Assembly (NCBI GenBank): GCA_025174535.1
Contig: JALBUN010000047.1
Coordinates: 992,001-1,056,000 of the forward strand
DNA length: 64,000 nt
Reading direction: 5' to 3'
Source: Cantharellus purpuraceus
Lineage: Eukaryota > Basidiomycota > Agaricomycetes > Cantharellales > Hydnaceae
A program made the position numbers and the translations under genes. This document shows positions 45,001-54,830 of this stretch, piece by piece. Under the pieces are notes generated by a model that ran no database searches, was not told the DNA's origin, and saw nothing but the letters and a program-made list of their open reading frames with translations. Within the stretch, counting starts at the first letter, position 1. Every line of letters starts with the position of its first letter.

Positions 45001-46965
45001 GTCGTGGAGCGCAAGGTTAAGGGTTTACTCAACAAGCTCACAATGGAGAGATTTGATTCCATCTCGAATCAGATCATCGATTGGGCGAACAAGTCCGAGA
45101 AAGAAAAGGATGGACGAACTCTTATTCAGGTTATCCGTCTGGTATTCGAGAAGGCAACAGATGAAGCTGCGTGGTCCGAAATGTATGCGCGTCTATGCCG
45201 CAAGATGATGGAACAAATTTCTTCAACGGTCCAAGACGATGGCATTCGTTCTGCTGATGGCAAACCTATTGCTGGCGGCCAGTTATTCCGCAAGTACTTG
45301 CTCAACCGCTGTCAGGAGGATTTCGAACGCGGCTGGTCCGTTAAAGAGGCTTCTGCAAAGGCTGCTGAAAGCAAGGCCGCTGATGACAAGGCCGCAAAGG
45401 ATGCAGCTGACAAGGCAGATGCGGCTGGCAAGAGTACAGGCGAGGAAGTATTATATTCCGAGGAGTATTATGCTGCACAAAAGGCCAAGCGACAAGGATT
45501 GGGTCTCGTCAAATTCATTGGCGAACTGTTCAAGTTGCAAATGCTCACTGAACGAATTATGCATGAATGCATCAAGAAGCTCCTTGGTAACGTCGAGAAT
45601 CCAGAGGAGGAAGAAATTGAGAGTTTGTGCAAGCTCCTATCAACAGTAGGCCGCCAGCTCGATACAGATAAGGCCCGCAGCCATATGGATGTATACTTCC
45701 AACGGATGAAGGAGCTTGTTAAAAGCTCCAACATCACTAGCCGTATGCAATACATGCTTTTGGTGAGCAAGCCATTTTTCCGTGTACCGCACGTATTTTC
45801 TCCACTATTGACAATCATTATATAGGACGTCATTGAGCTCCGCGATCGGAAGTGGGTAACCCGTAATGTTCAGGCAGCGCCAACAACAATTGCTGCTGTC
45901 CATGAACAGGTGCGGAGCTTATAGGTTTTGTCTTATCGACCCTAACATGTTGTCATATCATAGGCTGCGAAAGATCAAGCAAAGGCTCAGATCGAGAAAG
46001 ACCAGTCTGTGCGTGCGATGGGACGAGATCCTATGTCTCGAGGTGGTTCTCGCCGGGGGGAACATAGGGGCACTTATGCAGGTCAAACAGGGCCAGATGG
46101 TTGGACGTCTGTTGCTGCAGCCCCGCCGCGGCCTCCCACTACCGCTGGCGATCTCACACAATTTGGCAAGATCAGCAAAGCCTCTGGTGGTCCTCTCACA
46201 TTTGGCCCAAGCAGTGTTTTCTCCAAAAACAAAGATGCGAAAGGTCGTGAAGCCAGTATATCTCGAACAAACTCGACTTCGAACATGTTTGCTATGCTTA
46301 ATTCCGATGCTGCCGCCGAGCCGCCTGCACCAGGTAAATCCAGTCGTCCACCGAGCCGCAAGGCAAGTGCCGACTTCACCCAGACGGGAGTGCCAGAGGC
46401 TCCTCAGCGCAAGAAATTGGCATTACTTCCACGTACCAAGCCTGTACCAGGTGATGTTAAAGTCGAGGAGGAGAGCGTCGCGCCAAGCGAAGTCAGTGAA
46501 GATGACGGGGAACTGTCTCTCACTGAGGATCAAGCTAATGCGAAGATCGAGGAAGACTTGAAGGAGTTTTGGGCGATCCGAAACCTCGAAGAGGCAGACT
46601 CGTACTTCCCAGCCTTACCTACCGCGTTCAAGGCACGATTCGTTAACAAGCTGGTCGGGAGTGCGCTCGAACGCAAGGAGGCGGATGCAAAGCTTGTTGC
46701 CGAGCTCTTCGCCCGTTCCGTCGAGAAGAATTCTTGTCCAGTATCTTTGTTTGAGGAAGGCTTCGCATCGCAGATTGAATCCATCGACGACATCGCCATC
46801 GACGTCCCAGCGGCATACAAACTCATGGCTATTCTGCTTAAGGGCTCGAAATTGCCTATGAGTAAAGTAGAAGAGCTAGCGGACAAGATTGCAGTCGAGG
46901 GCGATCCAGCTGTTCATCCGAAGGACAAACTACTGAGAGAGTACGAAAAGCTAGAATCGTCGTAG
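42002..46965 (+). CDS. Translation initiation factor eIF4G
   Basis: This scaffold of the cap-binding complex eIF4F links eIF4E, eIF4A and PABP to the 40S subunit. It starts MSKSATASAPKIPASQPPAK at 42002. A long Pro/Ser/Gln/His-rich disordered region covers exons to about 43400, followed by a highly charged Lys/Glu/Arg coiled segment (43560-44000, KRKEEEERKRKEEEE). The eIF4E-binding motif YDRDFLLQF (YxxxxL-phi) lies at 44331-44357. The MIF4G HEAT domain follows: VERKVKGLLNKLTMERFDSI, SNQIIDWANKSE, LIQVIRLVFEKATDEAAWSE, MYARLCRKMM, GGQLFRKYLLNRCQEDFERGW, KFIGELFKLQMLTERIMHEC (about 45005-45780). After short introns come a RGGSRRGEHRG region and a C-terminal helical MA3-like domain, ending KLESS at 46965. 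All landmarks of fungal eIF4G are present. Confidence 0.95.
44331..44357 (+). other. eIF4E-binding motif in eIF4G
   Basis: The codons read YDRDFLLQF, matching the YxxxxL-phi consensus through which eIF4G docks on the dorsal face of eIF4E. It follows directly after an intron that splits the K/R codon before the tyrosine. Confidence 0.8.
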
Positions 46966-47574
46966 TTCGACCCATGCCATCTCTATTCTTGCACATAACT
47001 GTCCTAGACTTAGCTGGCAGCATAACCACGTTACCATATCTCCTCGCATTTCATCTTGCACACTTTGTTCGCTACTCATCTTCATTTTCTTTCCTTTTTT
47101 TCATGTTTATTATTCGGGTTCTCCCAGTTGTATACTCACGCGCGTGAACTGCCACGTCTGCGCGCGAGTGAAGGGAAAAGAGTAGATAGTATGACGCGTG
47201 TGCAGCTTTGATGATTATCGAAGATCAATACAAAAGTAGGACGTGCTTGTTGCCGTGAGTTGAAAGCATCTGTATGGCGCCAGTTTCGAAGCCAGTTAGA
47301 CGCGGATCACACGTGTGTCCGCGTCTAACTAGCCTTTTCGTTGTGGTACGGTTGCGGACAGATAAACTCGGCGGGTTTTGTGACTTGATTTTTGGGCACT
47401 GCCACAAATGTCCGGAGTGCTCAAAAACCGTAAAAACATGCATATTGGAACCTAACAAAGACATTTCTACAAGCTGATTCCTTTATTTCACAAAAATTTG
47501 AGTTGCCAACCTAAAAATTTGAAAAATATAAAAAAAAAAGTGCATTCAAAAGGTCTTGCTGAGCTGAGCATGAT
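46966..47574. other. eIF4G 3' region with two hairpins; edge of the repeat cluster
   Basis: This holds the eIF4G 3' untranslated region and then sequence without genes. Two inverted repeats stand out: 47295-47329 (12-bp perfect arms around a second palindrome) and 47389-47427 (12-bp arms, 15-nt loop). The LTR-rich region begins right after. Confidence 0.6.
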
Positions 47575-48048
47575 TGTTATGACTATATTCATTAATGCCC
47601 AGATCCCTGTCCAATCCACTTGGACCCCTGCATACATGAAATCTATATTCCATTTGGAAACCATCACATCTCCATTTAGTCTTTCTGATCATCACTGTTG
47701 ATCCTGCTCATCCACCTCCAGTTCTGATTGATGCATCAGCATCACCATAGGAACCTGGACATCCCTGTTGGACTTGGACCTATTCATGTAAGGCTGTCAG
47801 CCTTGGAGACCCATCACTGGAGTAACTATTATTAGATTTCAAATATGTATTTAAGTTGTATGACTGGGGACTTCATTCCCCAGTTCAAATATTGAATCAT
47901 GTCTGATCTGAACTATTTAAGTCATACTCCATCTCTGAAATCTTGGACACTGGTATTAGTGAGGGTGCAGCACATAAGCTGAAGCCAAGTCTGTTCTGAC
48001 CCCCTGATGCACCCTGATCCCCACTCTGACTCCGACCCCAAACCCAAT
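47575..48048 (+). mobile_element. LTR family A, forward copy, 3'-truncated
   Basis: It starts TGTTATGACTATATTCATTA, the same end as the full-length 527-bp LTRs, and follows them for about 474 bp. It is cut off where an oppositely oriented copy begins at 48049. Confidence 0.8.
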
Positions 48049-48574
48049 TGTTATGCACTAGGTCTGAATTGGGGTTGGAGATTGGGTTGGAGGTTTGGTT
48101 GGGGTCAGGGAAGGAGTTGGGTACATTGTGGGGGTCAGAATGGACTTGGCTTCAGCTTATGTGCTGCGCCCTCACTAATACCGGTGTCCGAGATTTTGGA
48201 GACGGAGTATGACTTAGAGAGTTAGGATCAGACTTAGGAACTAGGCGTGATTTGATATTCAAACTGGGGAATGAAGTCCCCAGTTGGGCAACTTAAATAC
48301 ATATTTTGAAATCTAATAATAATTACTCCGGTGATGGGTCTCCAAGGCTGATGGCCTTACATGAGTATGTCTGAGTCTGATGGGGACGGATGTCCGGGTC
48401 CCTATGGTGATGCTGATGCATCAATTGGAACTGGAGACGGATGGGCAGAATCAGCGGTGACAATCGGACAGGTAGATGGAGACGGTGGTTTCCAAATGGA
48501 GTATAGATTTCATATGTGCAGGGATCTGAGTGGATCGGATGGGGATCTGGTCGTTAATGAATATAGTCATAACA
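48049..48574 (-). mobile_element. LTR family A, reverse copy
   Basis: This is a near full-length reverse-orientation LTR, starting TGTTATGCACTAGG and ending AGTCATAACA. The short stretch after it (48575-48658) matches the internal sequence next to the 3' LTR of the large element, so this is the remnant of an element rather than a simple solo LTR. Confidence 0.8.
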
Positions 48575-48658
48575 GTATCTCTCCATTTAAGGCCGAGCCC
48601 CTGAGGCCTCATGTCCATGGATTGAATAGGTGAGACGGTTGGGCGCAGTCGGAGTTAT

Positions 48659-48712
48659 TGTTACACACTAGGTCCGATTGGGGGTTGGAGGTTGGGTTGG
48701 AGGTTGGGTTGG
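48659..48712 (-). mobile_element. LTR family A, short reverse fragment
   Basis: Only the U5 end is present, from TGTTACACACTAGG through two or three GGAGGTTGGGTT units. It breaks off into unrelated repeat sequence at about 48713. Confidence 0.6.
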
Positions 48713-49850
48713 TGTTTTGGAACCCGCAAAATTATGGTGTTAGGGCAAACTCTAAATCACCACAATTCCGTGAATGAACAGCTGAGAAGAATATCAAACC
48801 CTGCTGCAGCACAACTCCAGAAATGATTTAACGTTTGTACTTTGGTTACAATCCTTTGTATTGGTCAATGCAAACTATACGCAGAAAGGTAATACGTTTC
48901 TTAGCAGCAAGAAATGAATAAGACTTCCAGAGTCTAGAGTTCACGGACGCTTAGGGGTCCAGATATTCCAAAAAGAGGGGAATGCACTTAGAGGCTAAAG
49001 GAAGTAGGTGGATGAATCCAACCGTCCAACCAGTGGCACTCAGAAGCGGGTAACAGCAATGTGTGAAGTAGTCTAGCAACTGCTTCACACGAGTTCAAGC
49101 TTCTAATGCTCTGCAAAGGCAGTACACACTAGTTACTTAAACAAGAGCACTAATGGCAGGACTATCGACAGACAATCTCACCCTGTAGATTCATAGTCAC
49201 GTGAGGCAGATACTACACTCACGCCCAAAGCAGGAATATCACTACCTTGAGTGCAATCAAGTACAGTTACACAACTGTAAAAGATCCTTGAACTGGTAAT
49301 CAACAGTTACTGAGATAGAGGATGACACTGTATGTCACTCTAGTCACACTGGTGTGCAGAAGATGGGTAGAATATGATGATATGTTATTCTTTCAGAGGC
49401 AGAATGGCCTCCTTATATATTGTATTTACAGGGGCTGACTAATGCTTCTGGAATATTCTACCTATTAATAGATGGAAACTACTGGAAGGTTGTGGAAGGT
49501 GGAAGAAAGGGGTAGAATATTCCAAGCCAATCACAGGATCTGATCACAGCACTAACACTGATCAGGAGCTGAATAATGGTTCTGGAAAGTTCTATCTAAT
49601 AATAGAAGGAAACAGCTAGAATGTTATGGAAAGGGGTAGAATATTCCAAGGCAATCACCTGATTTGATCACCCATCAGCTGATCTGATCCCTGAGCTAGG
49701 CACTGATCAGGCAAAAAGAAGGGTGTCCACCCTGTTTTCTGCACTGGTTTGCACAGCCATGGATAGCCACATGTCATGTGATGATCTCCACGGAAAATAG
49801 TGCCCTGAGAGGCTGTGGTTGTTAAGTTACAGAATATTTATTGATCAGAG
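48713..49850. repeat. Interspersed repeat B, copy 1 (uninterrupted)
   Basis: From about 48905 to 49825 this closely matches 50934-52361 (copy 2). It has no coding capacity. A TATATATTG stretch near 49416 reads as TATA-like on the minus strand, suggesting a non-coding LTR or non-autonomous element. At 49029-49038 it contains the unoccupied site (GTCCAACCAG) of the solo LTR found in copy 2. Confidence 0.65.
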
Positions 49851-50142
49851 ACATCTGAGCTTGAATTCAGGCCAAATGCCTGGTCCAAAAGGGGAGAGCC
49901 GGCTGCGCGAAGGTTTGTGGGCGCCTATGGGTCCACAACTGTAGCACAGCAGAAATAAATGATTCTGAGCTGAGTTCTGCATGGAATATTCCCGAAAAAA
50001 TATGGAAAAATAGAGAATATTTGAATAAGTCCATTCCAGGTACAAGCATCAAATATATGTGGATATTTAGGAATGGAAAAGCAAAGAATAGCACATTGGT
50101 GCTGCATAAATGGAATTTGATAGGGAAAAGGTGGTTCCCATA
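49851..50142. other. Spacer in the repeat cluster, AT-rich
   Basis: About 290 bp of AT-rich sequence without similarity to the other repeats in this window and without a supported gene. Confidence 0.4.
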
Positions 50143-50933
50143 CAGTTGGAGGTTGGGTTGGAGGTTGGGTTGGAGGTTGGGTTGGAGGTTGGGTTGGAGG
50201 TTGGGTTGGAGGTTGGGTTGGAGGTTGGGTTGGAGGTTGGGTTGGAGGTTGGGTTGGAGGTTGGGTTGGAGGTTGGGTTGGAGGTTGGGTTGGAGGTTGG
50301 GTTGGAGGTTGGGTTGGAGGTTGGGTTGGAGGTTGGGTTGGAGGTTGGGTTGGAGGTTGGGTTGGAGGTTGGGTTGGAGGTTGGGTTGGAGGTTGGGTTG
50401 GAGGTTGGGTTGGGGTCGGAGTACGTCGTGGGGGTCAGAATGGACTTGGCTTCAGCTTATGTGCTGCACCCTCACTAATACCGGTGTCCAAGATTTCGGA
50501 GACAGAGTACGACTTAGAGAGTTAGGATCAGACTTAGGAGCTAGGCGTGATTCGATATTTGAACTGGGGAATGAAGTCCCCAGTTGGGCAACTTAAATAC
50601 ATATTTTGAAATCTAATAATAATTACTCCAGTGATGGGTCTCCAAGGCCAATGGCCTTACATGAGTATGTCCGAGTCTGACGGGGATGGATGTCCGGGTT
50701 CCTATGGTGATGCTGATGCATCAATCAGAACTGGAGACGGATGGGTGGAATCGGCGGTGACAATCGGACAGGTAAATGGAGACGTAGCGGTTTCCAAATG
50801 GAGTATAGATTTCATATGCATGGGGATCTGAGTGGATCGGACGGGGATCTGGTCGTTAATGAATATAGTCATAACAGTGGGGATCTGAGTGGATCGGATG
50901 GGGATCTGGGCATTAATGAATATAGTCATAACA
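50143..50933 (-). mobile_element. LTR family A, reverse copy with expanded minisatellite
   Basis: This is a reverse-orientation LTR whose U5 end (about 50146-50412) has expanded into about 22 tandem 12-bp units. The normal LTR body follows to AGTCATAACA at 50876. The terminal 57 bp are then repeated once more, to 50933. Confidence 0.75.
50146..50412 (+). repeat. 12-bp minisatellite, about 22 copies
   Basis: Near-perfect tandem copies of GGAGGTTGGGTT. Other copies of the same LTR carry only two or three units at this position, so the array is a local expansion. The long frames it creates (repeating GLEV or LGWR) are by-products. Confidence 0.9.
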
Positions 50934-52361
50934 AGCAGCAAGAAATGAATAAGACTTCCAGAGTCTAGAGTTCACAGATGCTTAAGGGTCCAGATATTCT
51001 GAAATGAGGGGAATGCACTTAGAGGCTAAAGGAAGTAGGTGGATGAATCCAACCGTCCAACTGTTATGACTATATTCATTAATGTCCAGATCCCCGTCCA
51101 ATCCACTCAGATCCCTGCGCATATGAAATCTATACTCCATTTGGAAACCGCCGTCTCCATCTACCTGTCCAATCGTCACTGCTGATTCCGCCCATCCATC
51201 TCCGGTTCTGATTGATGCATCAGCATCACCATAGGAACCTGGACATCCATCCCCGTTGGACTCGGACATACTCATGTAAGGCTGTTGGCCTTGGAGACCC
51301 ATCACCGGAGTAATTATTATTAGATTTCAAAATATGTATTTAAGTTGCCTGACTGGGGACTTCATTCCCCAGTTCAAATATCGAATCACGCCTAGTTCCT
51401 AAGTCTGATCCTAACTCTCTAAGTCGTACTCCGTCTCCGAAATCTCGGACACCGGTATTAGTGAGGGCACAGCACATAAGCTGAAGCCAAGTCCGTCCTG
51501 ACCCCCACGACGTGCTCTGACTCTGACCCAACCTCCAACCCAACCTCCAACCCAATCTCCAACCCCCAATCAGACCTAGTGTGTAACACCAACCAGTGAC
51601 ACTCTGAAGCAGGTAACAGCAATGTGTGAAGTAGTCTAGCAACTGCTTCACACGAGTTCAAGCTTCTAATGCTCTGCAAAGGCAGTACACACTAGTAACT
51701 TAAACAAGAGCACTAATGGCAGGGCTATCAACAGACAATCTCACCCTGTAGATTTGTAGTCACGTGAGGCAGATACTACACTCACGCCCAAAGCAGGAAT
51801 ATCACTACTTCAAGTGCAATCAAGTACAGTTACACAACTGTAAAAGATCCTTGAACTGGTAATCAACACTTACTGAGATATAGAGGATGACACTGTATGT
51901 CACTCTAGTCACACTGGTGTGCAGAAGATGGGTAGAATTGGTAGAATATGTTACTATTTCAGAGGCAGAATGACCTCCTTATATATTGTATTTACAGGGG
52001 CTGACTAATGGTTCTGGAATATTCTACCTATTAATAGATGGAAACTACTGGAAGGTTGTGGAAGGTGGAAGAAAGGGGTAGAATATTCCAAGCCAATCAC
52101 AGGTTCTGATCACTGCACTAACACTGATCAGGAGCTCAATAATGGTTCTGGAAAGTTCTATCTAATAATAGAAGGAAACAGCTAGAATGTTATGGAAAGG
52201 GGTAGAATATTCCAAGGCAATCACCTGCTCTGATCCCTGAACTAGGCACTGATCAGGCAAAAAGAAAGGTATCCACCCTGTTTTCTGCACTGGTTTGCAC
52301 AGCCATGGATAGCCACATCTCAGGTCAAGATCTCCATGGAAAATTGTGCCCTGAGAGGCTG
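50934..52361. repeat. Interspersed repeat B, copy 2, split by a solo LTR
   Basis: The two segments 50934-51061 and 51589-52361 are colinear with copy 1 (about 48905-49825). They are interrupted by the solo LTR at 51062-51588. The right end is cut by another LTR starting at 52362. Confidence 0.7.
51062..51588 (+). mobile_element. Solo LTR of family A with 5-bp target duplication
   Basis: This is a complete 527-bp LTR, from TGTTATGAC to GTGTAACA. It is flanked by CCAAC on both sides (51057-51061 and 51589-51593). The intact target sequence is visible in repeat B copy 1, so both insertion and LTR-LTR recombination to a solo LTR are documented within the window. Confidence 0.92.
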
Positions 52362-52580
52362 TGTTATGACTATATGTTATGACTATATTCATTAACGCCC
52401 AGATCCCCATCCGATCCACTCAGATCCCTGCACACATGAAATCTATACTCCATTTGGAAACTGCCACATCTCCATCTACCTGTCTGATTGTCACCGCCGA
52501 TTCCACCCATCCATCTCCAGTTCCAATTGATGCATCAGCATCACCATAGGAACCCAGACATCCGTCCCCATTGGACTCGG
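52362..52580 (+). mobile_element. LTR family A, forward fragment
   Basis: It starts TGTTATGACTATA, with the first 12 bp duplicated once, and runs about 219 bp before meeting a reverse copy at 52581 head-on. Confidence 0.7.
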
Positions 52581-53649
52581 TGTTACACACTAGGTCCGAT
52601 TGGGGTCGGAGATTGGGTCGGAGTTGGAGCACGTCGTGGGGTTGGAACGGACTCGGCTTCAGCTTATGTGCTGCGCCCTCACTAATACCGGTGTCCAAGA
52701 TTTCGGAGACGGAGTATGACTTACAGAGTTAGGATTGGACTTAGGAGCTAGGCGTGATTCGATATTTGAACTGGGGAATGGAGTCCCCAGTCGGCAACTT
52801 AGACGCTTGTTCGGAATCATGTCAGTATACAATATTCTGATGTATAGGAGATATACATCAGGATTTCAATGATACATAAAGCCAGGGAGTTACAATTTGG
52901 ATATCTTAAAAGATTTCGGATGTGTGAAATTTTCATAAATATAAACATATATTCTATATTTTAATAAACTTTAAAAGATAAGATATTTGGTTGAGATGAA
53001 CATAATTATTTACATGGATATAATAGGAATGTATATATGAATATAATTGGTATTATATAGGGTATTTAGATATACAAATACCAGGTGGGGATTAAAGATA
53101 GTTCAAATTATGTTACAAGTATTGTATAAGAAAGGATCCATGATATTTGGATATTCCCTCAAGAGAGTTGCCACCACTAAATGGGGAAAAAACAATTATT
53201 TTTGAGAATTATGCCAAAATATCACAATATGTTTTAATCTAGTATATTGTGTAAAATTTGAGAATCATGTTGAAATATGAAAATAAGTTTGAATTGAAGT
53301 GTATTGTATAAAATTTGAGGAAAATAGGTTGTACATACGTATTTGTTGTATTTCTGAATAAGCGTCTTAAATACATATTCGAAATCTAATAATAATTACT
53401 CCGGTGATGGGTCTTCGAGGCCGACAGCCTTACATGAGTATGTCCGAGTCCGACAGGGACGGATGTCTGGGTTCCTATGGTGATGCTGATGCATCAATCG
53501 GAACTGGAGACGGATGGGCAGAATCGGCGGTGACAATTGGACAGGAAAATGGAGACGTAGCGGTTTCCAAATGGAGTATAGATTTCATATGTGCGGGGAT
53601 CTGAGGGGATTGGACGGGGATCTGGTCGTTAATGAATATAGTCATAACA
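52581..53649 (-). mobile_element. LTR family A, reverse copy split by a MITE
   Basis: The reverse LTR starts TGTTACACACTAGG and ends GTCATAACA. It is interrupted at 52802-53366 by the 565-bp MITE. With the MITE and one TTA removed it is about 501 bp. It is followed by internal sequence and the start of an antisense-type ORF (53791). Confidence 0.82.
52802..53366. mobile_element. MITE-like element, copy 1 (565 bp)
   Basis: AT-rich, non-coding, with terminal inverted repeats GACGCTTGTTC.GAA and TTCTGAATAAGCGTC. It is flanked by TTA on both sides (52799-52801 and 53367-53369). Other LTR copies show the empty site CAACTTAAATAC. A second copy of exactly the same length lies at 61048-61612. The transposase family is unknown; a 3-bp target duplication fits PIF/Harbinger or CACTA-like systems. 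Confidence 0.88.
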
Positions 53650-53750
53650 GTATCTCTCCATTTAAGGCCGAGCCCCTGAGGCCTCATGTCCATGGATTGA
53701 ATAGGTGAGACGATTGGGTGCGGTCGGAGTTATACTGGGGGTCTGGAGAC

Positions 53751-53760
53751 ATATAAAAGG
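53751..53760 (+). promoter_or_regulatory. TATA box of the antisense-type ORF fragment
   Basis: ATATAAAAGG lies 40 bp upstream of the ATG at 53791. The identical box and spacing occur at the intact copy (63108-63099). Confidence 0.6.
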
Positions 53761-53790
53761 AGGGGCATGATTGAGGTCTTATCCTCAACG

Positions 53791-54192
53791 ATGTCAAACC
53801 CTTTGGCAAGCATGAGCGTGGCCGAGCTGGAGCAGTTGCTCTTGGCCTGACGGAAGGAAGAGGAAGAGGCGCAGAAACGGAAAGAGGAGGAGGAAGCAGA
53901 ATGGAGATGGAAGGAGGAGGAGGAGGCAGAACGGAAACGGAAGGAGGAGGAGGAGGCAGAATGGAGACGGAAGGAGGAGGAGGAGGCAGAACGGAGACGG
54001 AAGGAGGAGGAGGAGGCAGAACGGAGACGGAAGGAGGAGGAGGCAGAACGGAGATGGAAGGAGGAGGAGGAGGCAGAATGGAGACGGAAGGAGGAGGAGG
54101 AGGAATGATGGAAGGAGGAGGAGGAGGAACGACGGAAAGAAGTGGCGAAAACGGAATGGAGAAGGAAAGAGGAGGAAGCGAAGGCAGAGAGG
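53791..54192 (+). pseudogene. 5' fragment of the retroelement antisense-type ORF
   Basis: It starts MSNPLASMSVAELEQLLLA, nearly identical to the start of the large minus-strand ORF at 63068. It has a TGA after LLLA (53848-53850) where the other copy has CAA; both would derive from CGA by decay of opposite strands of a CpG. It continues with Lys/Glu/Arg/Trp-rich repeats (RWKEEEEAE) until cut off by a different LTR at 54193. Confidence 0.75.
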
Positions 54193-54554
54193 TGTCAGGG
54201 TTCAAATAAGTCATATTCTATTTTTAGTATTTTCTCTTGACACCCCTATCAGCGCAGCCTGTCAGGGTGCGTCTCCCCTATTTCATTGCCCCTATCACTT
54301 CCCCTATCTTTCCTCCCCTATCTTGGTTCTCCTATCCGTCTCCATCATTTAGTATAAAGACTCGCCTTGGTGCAGTGTGATCCCCTCAGCTTGATCTCTG
54401 AGGATATCCGCTGTACCAGGTAAGTCCCATGTATTTATCAGAAACAGCTGTATAGACTGAGGATATCCGCTGTACCAGCTGGCATTATTTCTTATTGGCT
54501 CTCACTTATTGAGTATCTTGTTGTTGTGGCCTCGTCATCAGCGTCGCCCTCACA
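54193..54554 (+). mobile_element. Probable solo LTR of a second family (TGTCAGGG...CCCTCACA)
   Basis: About 362 bp bounded by TGTCAGGG and CCCTCACA (inverted ends with one mismatch). It has a TATAAA at about 54352 and a repeated GAGGATATCCGCTGTACCAG segment in the presumed R/U5 part. No target duplication is visible (AGAGG left, GTTGC right), so it may sit at a rearrangement joint between two LTR-A pieces. Confidence 0.5.
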
Positions 54555-54798
54555 GTTGCCTGACTGGGGACCTCATTCCCCAGTTCAAATATTGAATCAC
54601 ACCTAGTTCCTAAGTCTGATCCTAACTCTCTAAGTCGTACTCCATCTCCAAAATCTCGGACACTGGTATTAGTGAGGGTGCAGCACATAAGCTGAAGCTA
54701 AGTCTGTTCCAACCCCCACAATGTAACCGACTCCTTCTCCTTCTCCAACCAAACCTCCAACCTAACCTCTGCCCCCCAATTGGACCTAGTGCATAACA
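54555..54798 (+). mobile_element. 5' LTR of the Ty3/gypsy element, truncated (R-U5 part)
   Basis: It matches the second half of the 3' LTR, beginning just after the TATA-like box, and ends CCTAGTGCATAACA. The U3 half is missing, replaced by the second-family LTR. Confidence 0.82.
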
Positions 54799-54812
54799 GT
54801 ATATTCGAACTG
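54799..54812 (+). other. Primer-binding site, self-priming type
   Basis: GTATATTCGAACTG directly follows the 5' LTR. Its last 12 bases are the exact complement of CAGTTCGAATAT at 63509-63520 in the 3' LTR, which lies about 33 bp downstream of a TATA-like TATTTAA. This geometry matches Tf1-type elements, where the RNA 5' end folds back to prime reverse transcription. No tRNA-like TGG start is present. Confidence 0.65.
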
Positions 54813-54830
54813 CCATACTCACTCCTACCA

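Noticed and set aside
50146..50412. CRISPR array
   Set aside because: Units are contiguous with no spacers and the genome is fungal.
50021..50596. Long ORFs reading repeated LGWR or GLEV
   Set aside because: They are generated by the 12-bp minisatellite in an LTR and have no normal protein sequence around them.
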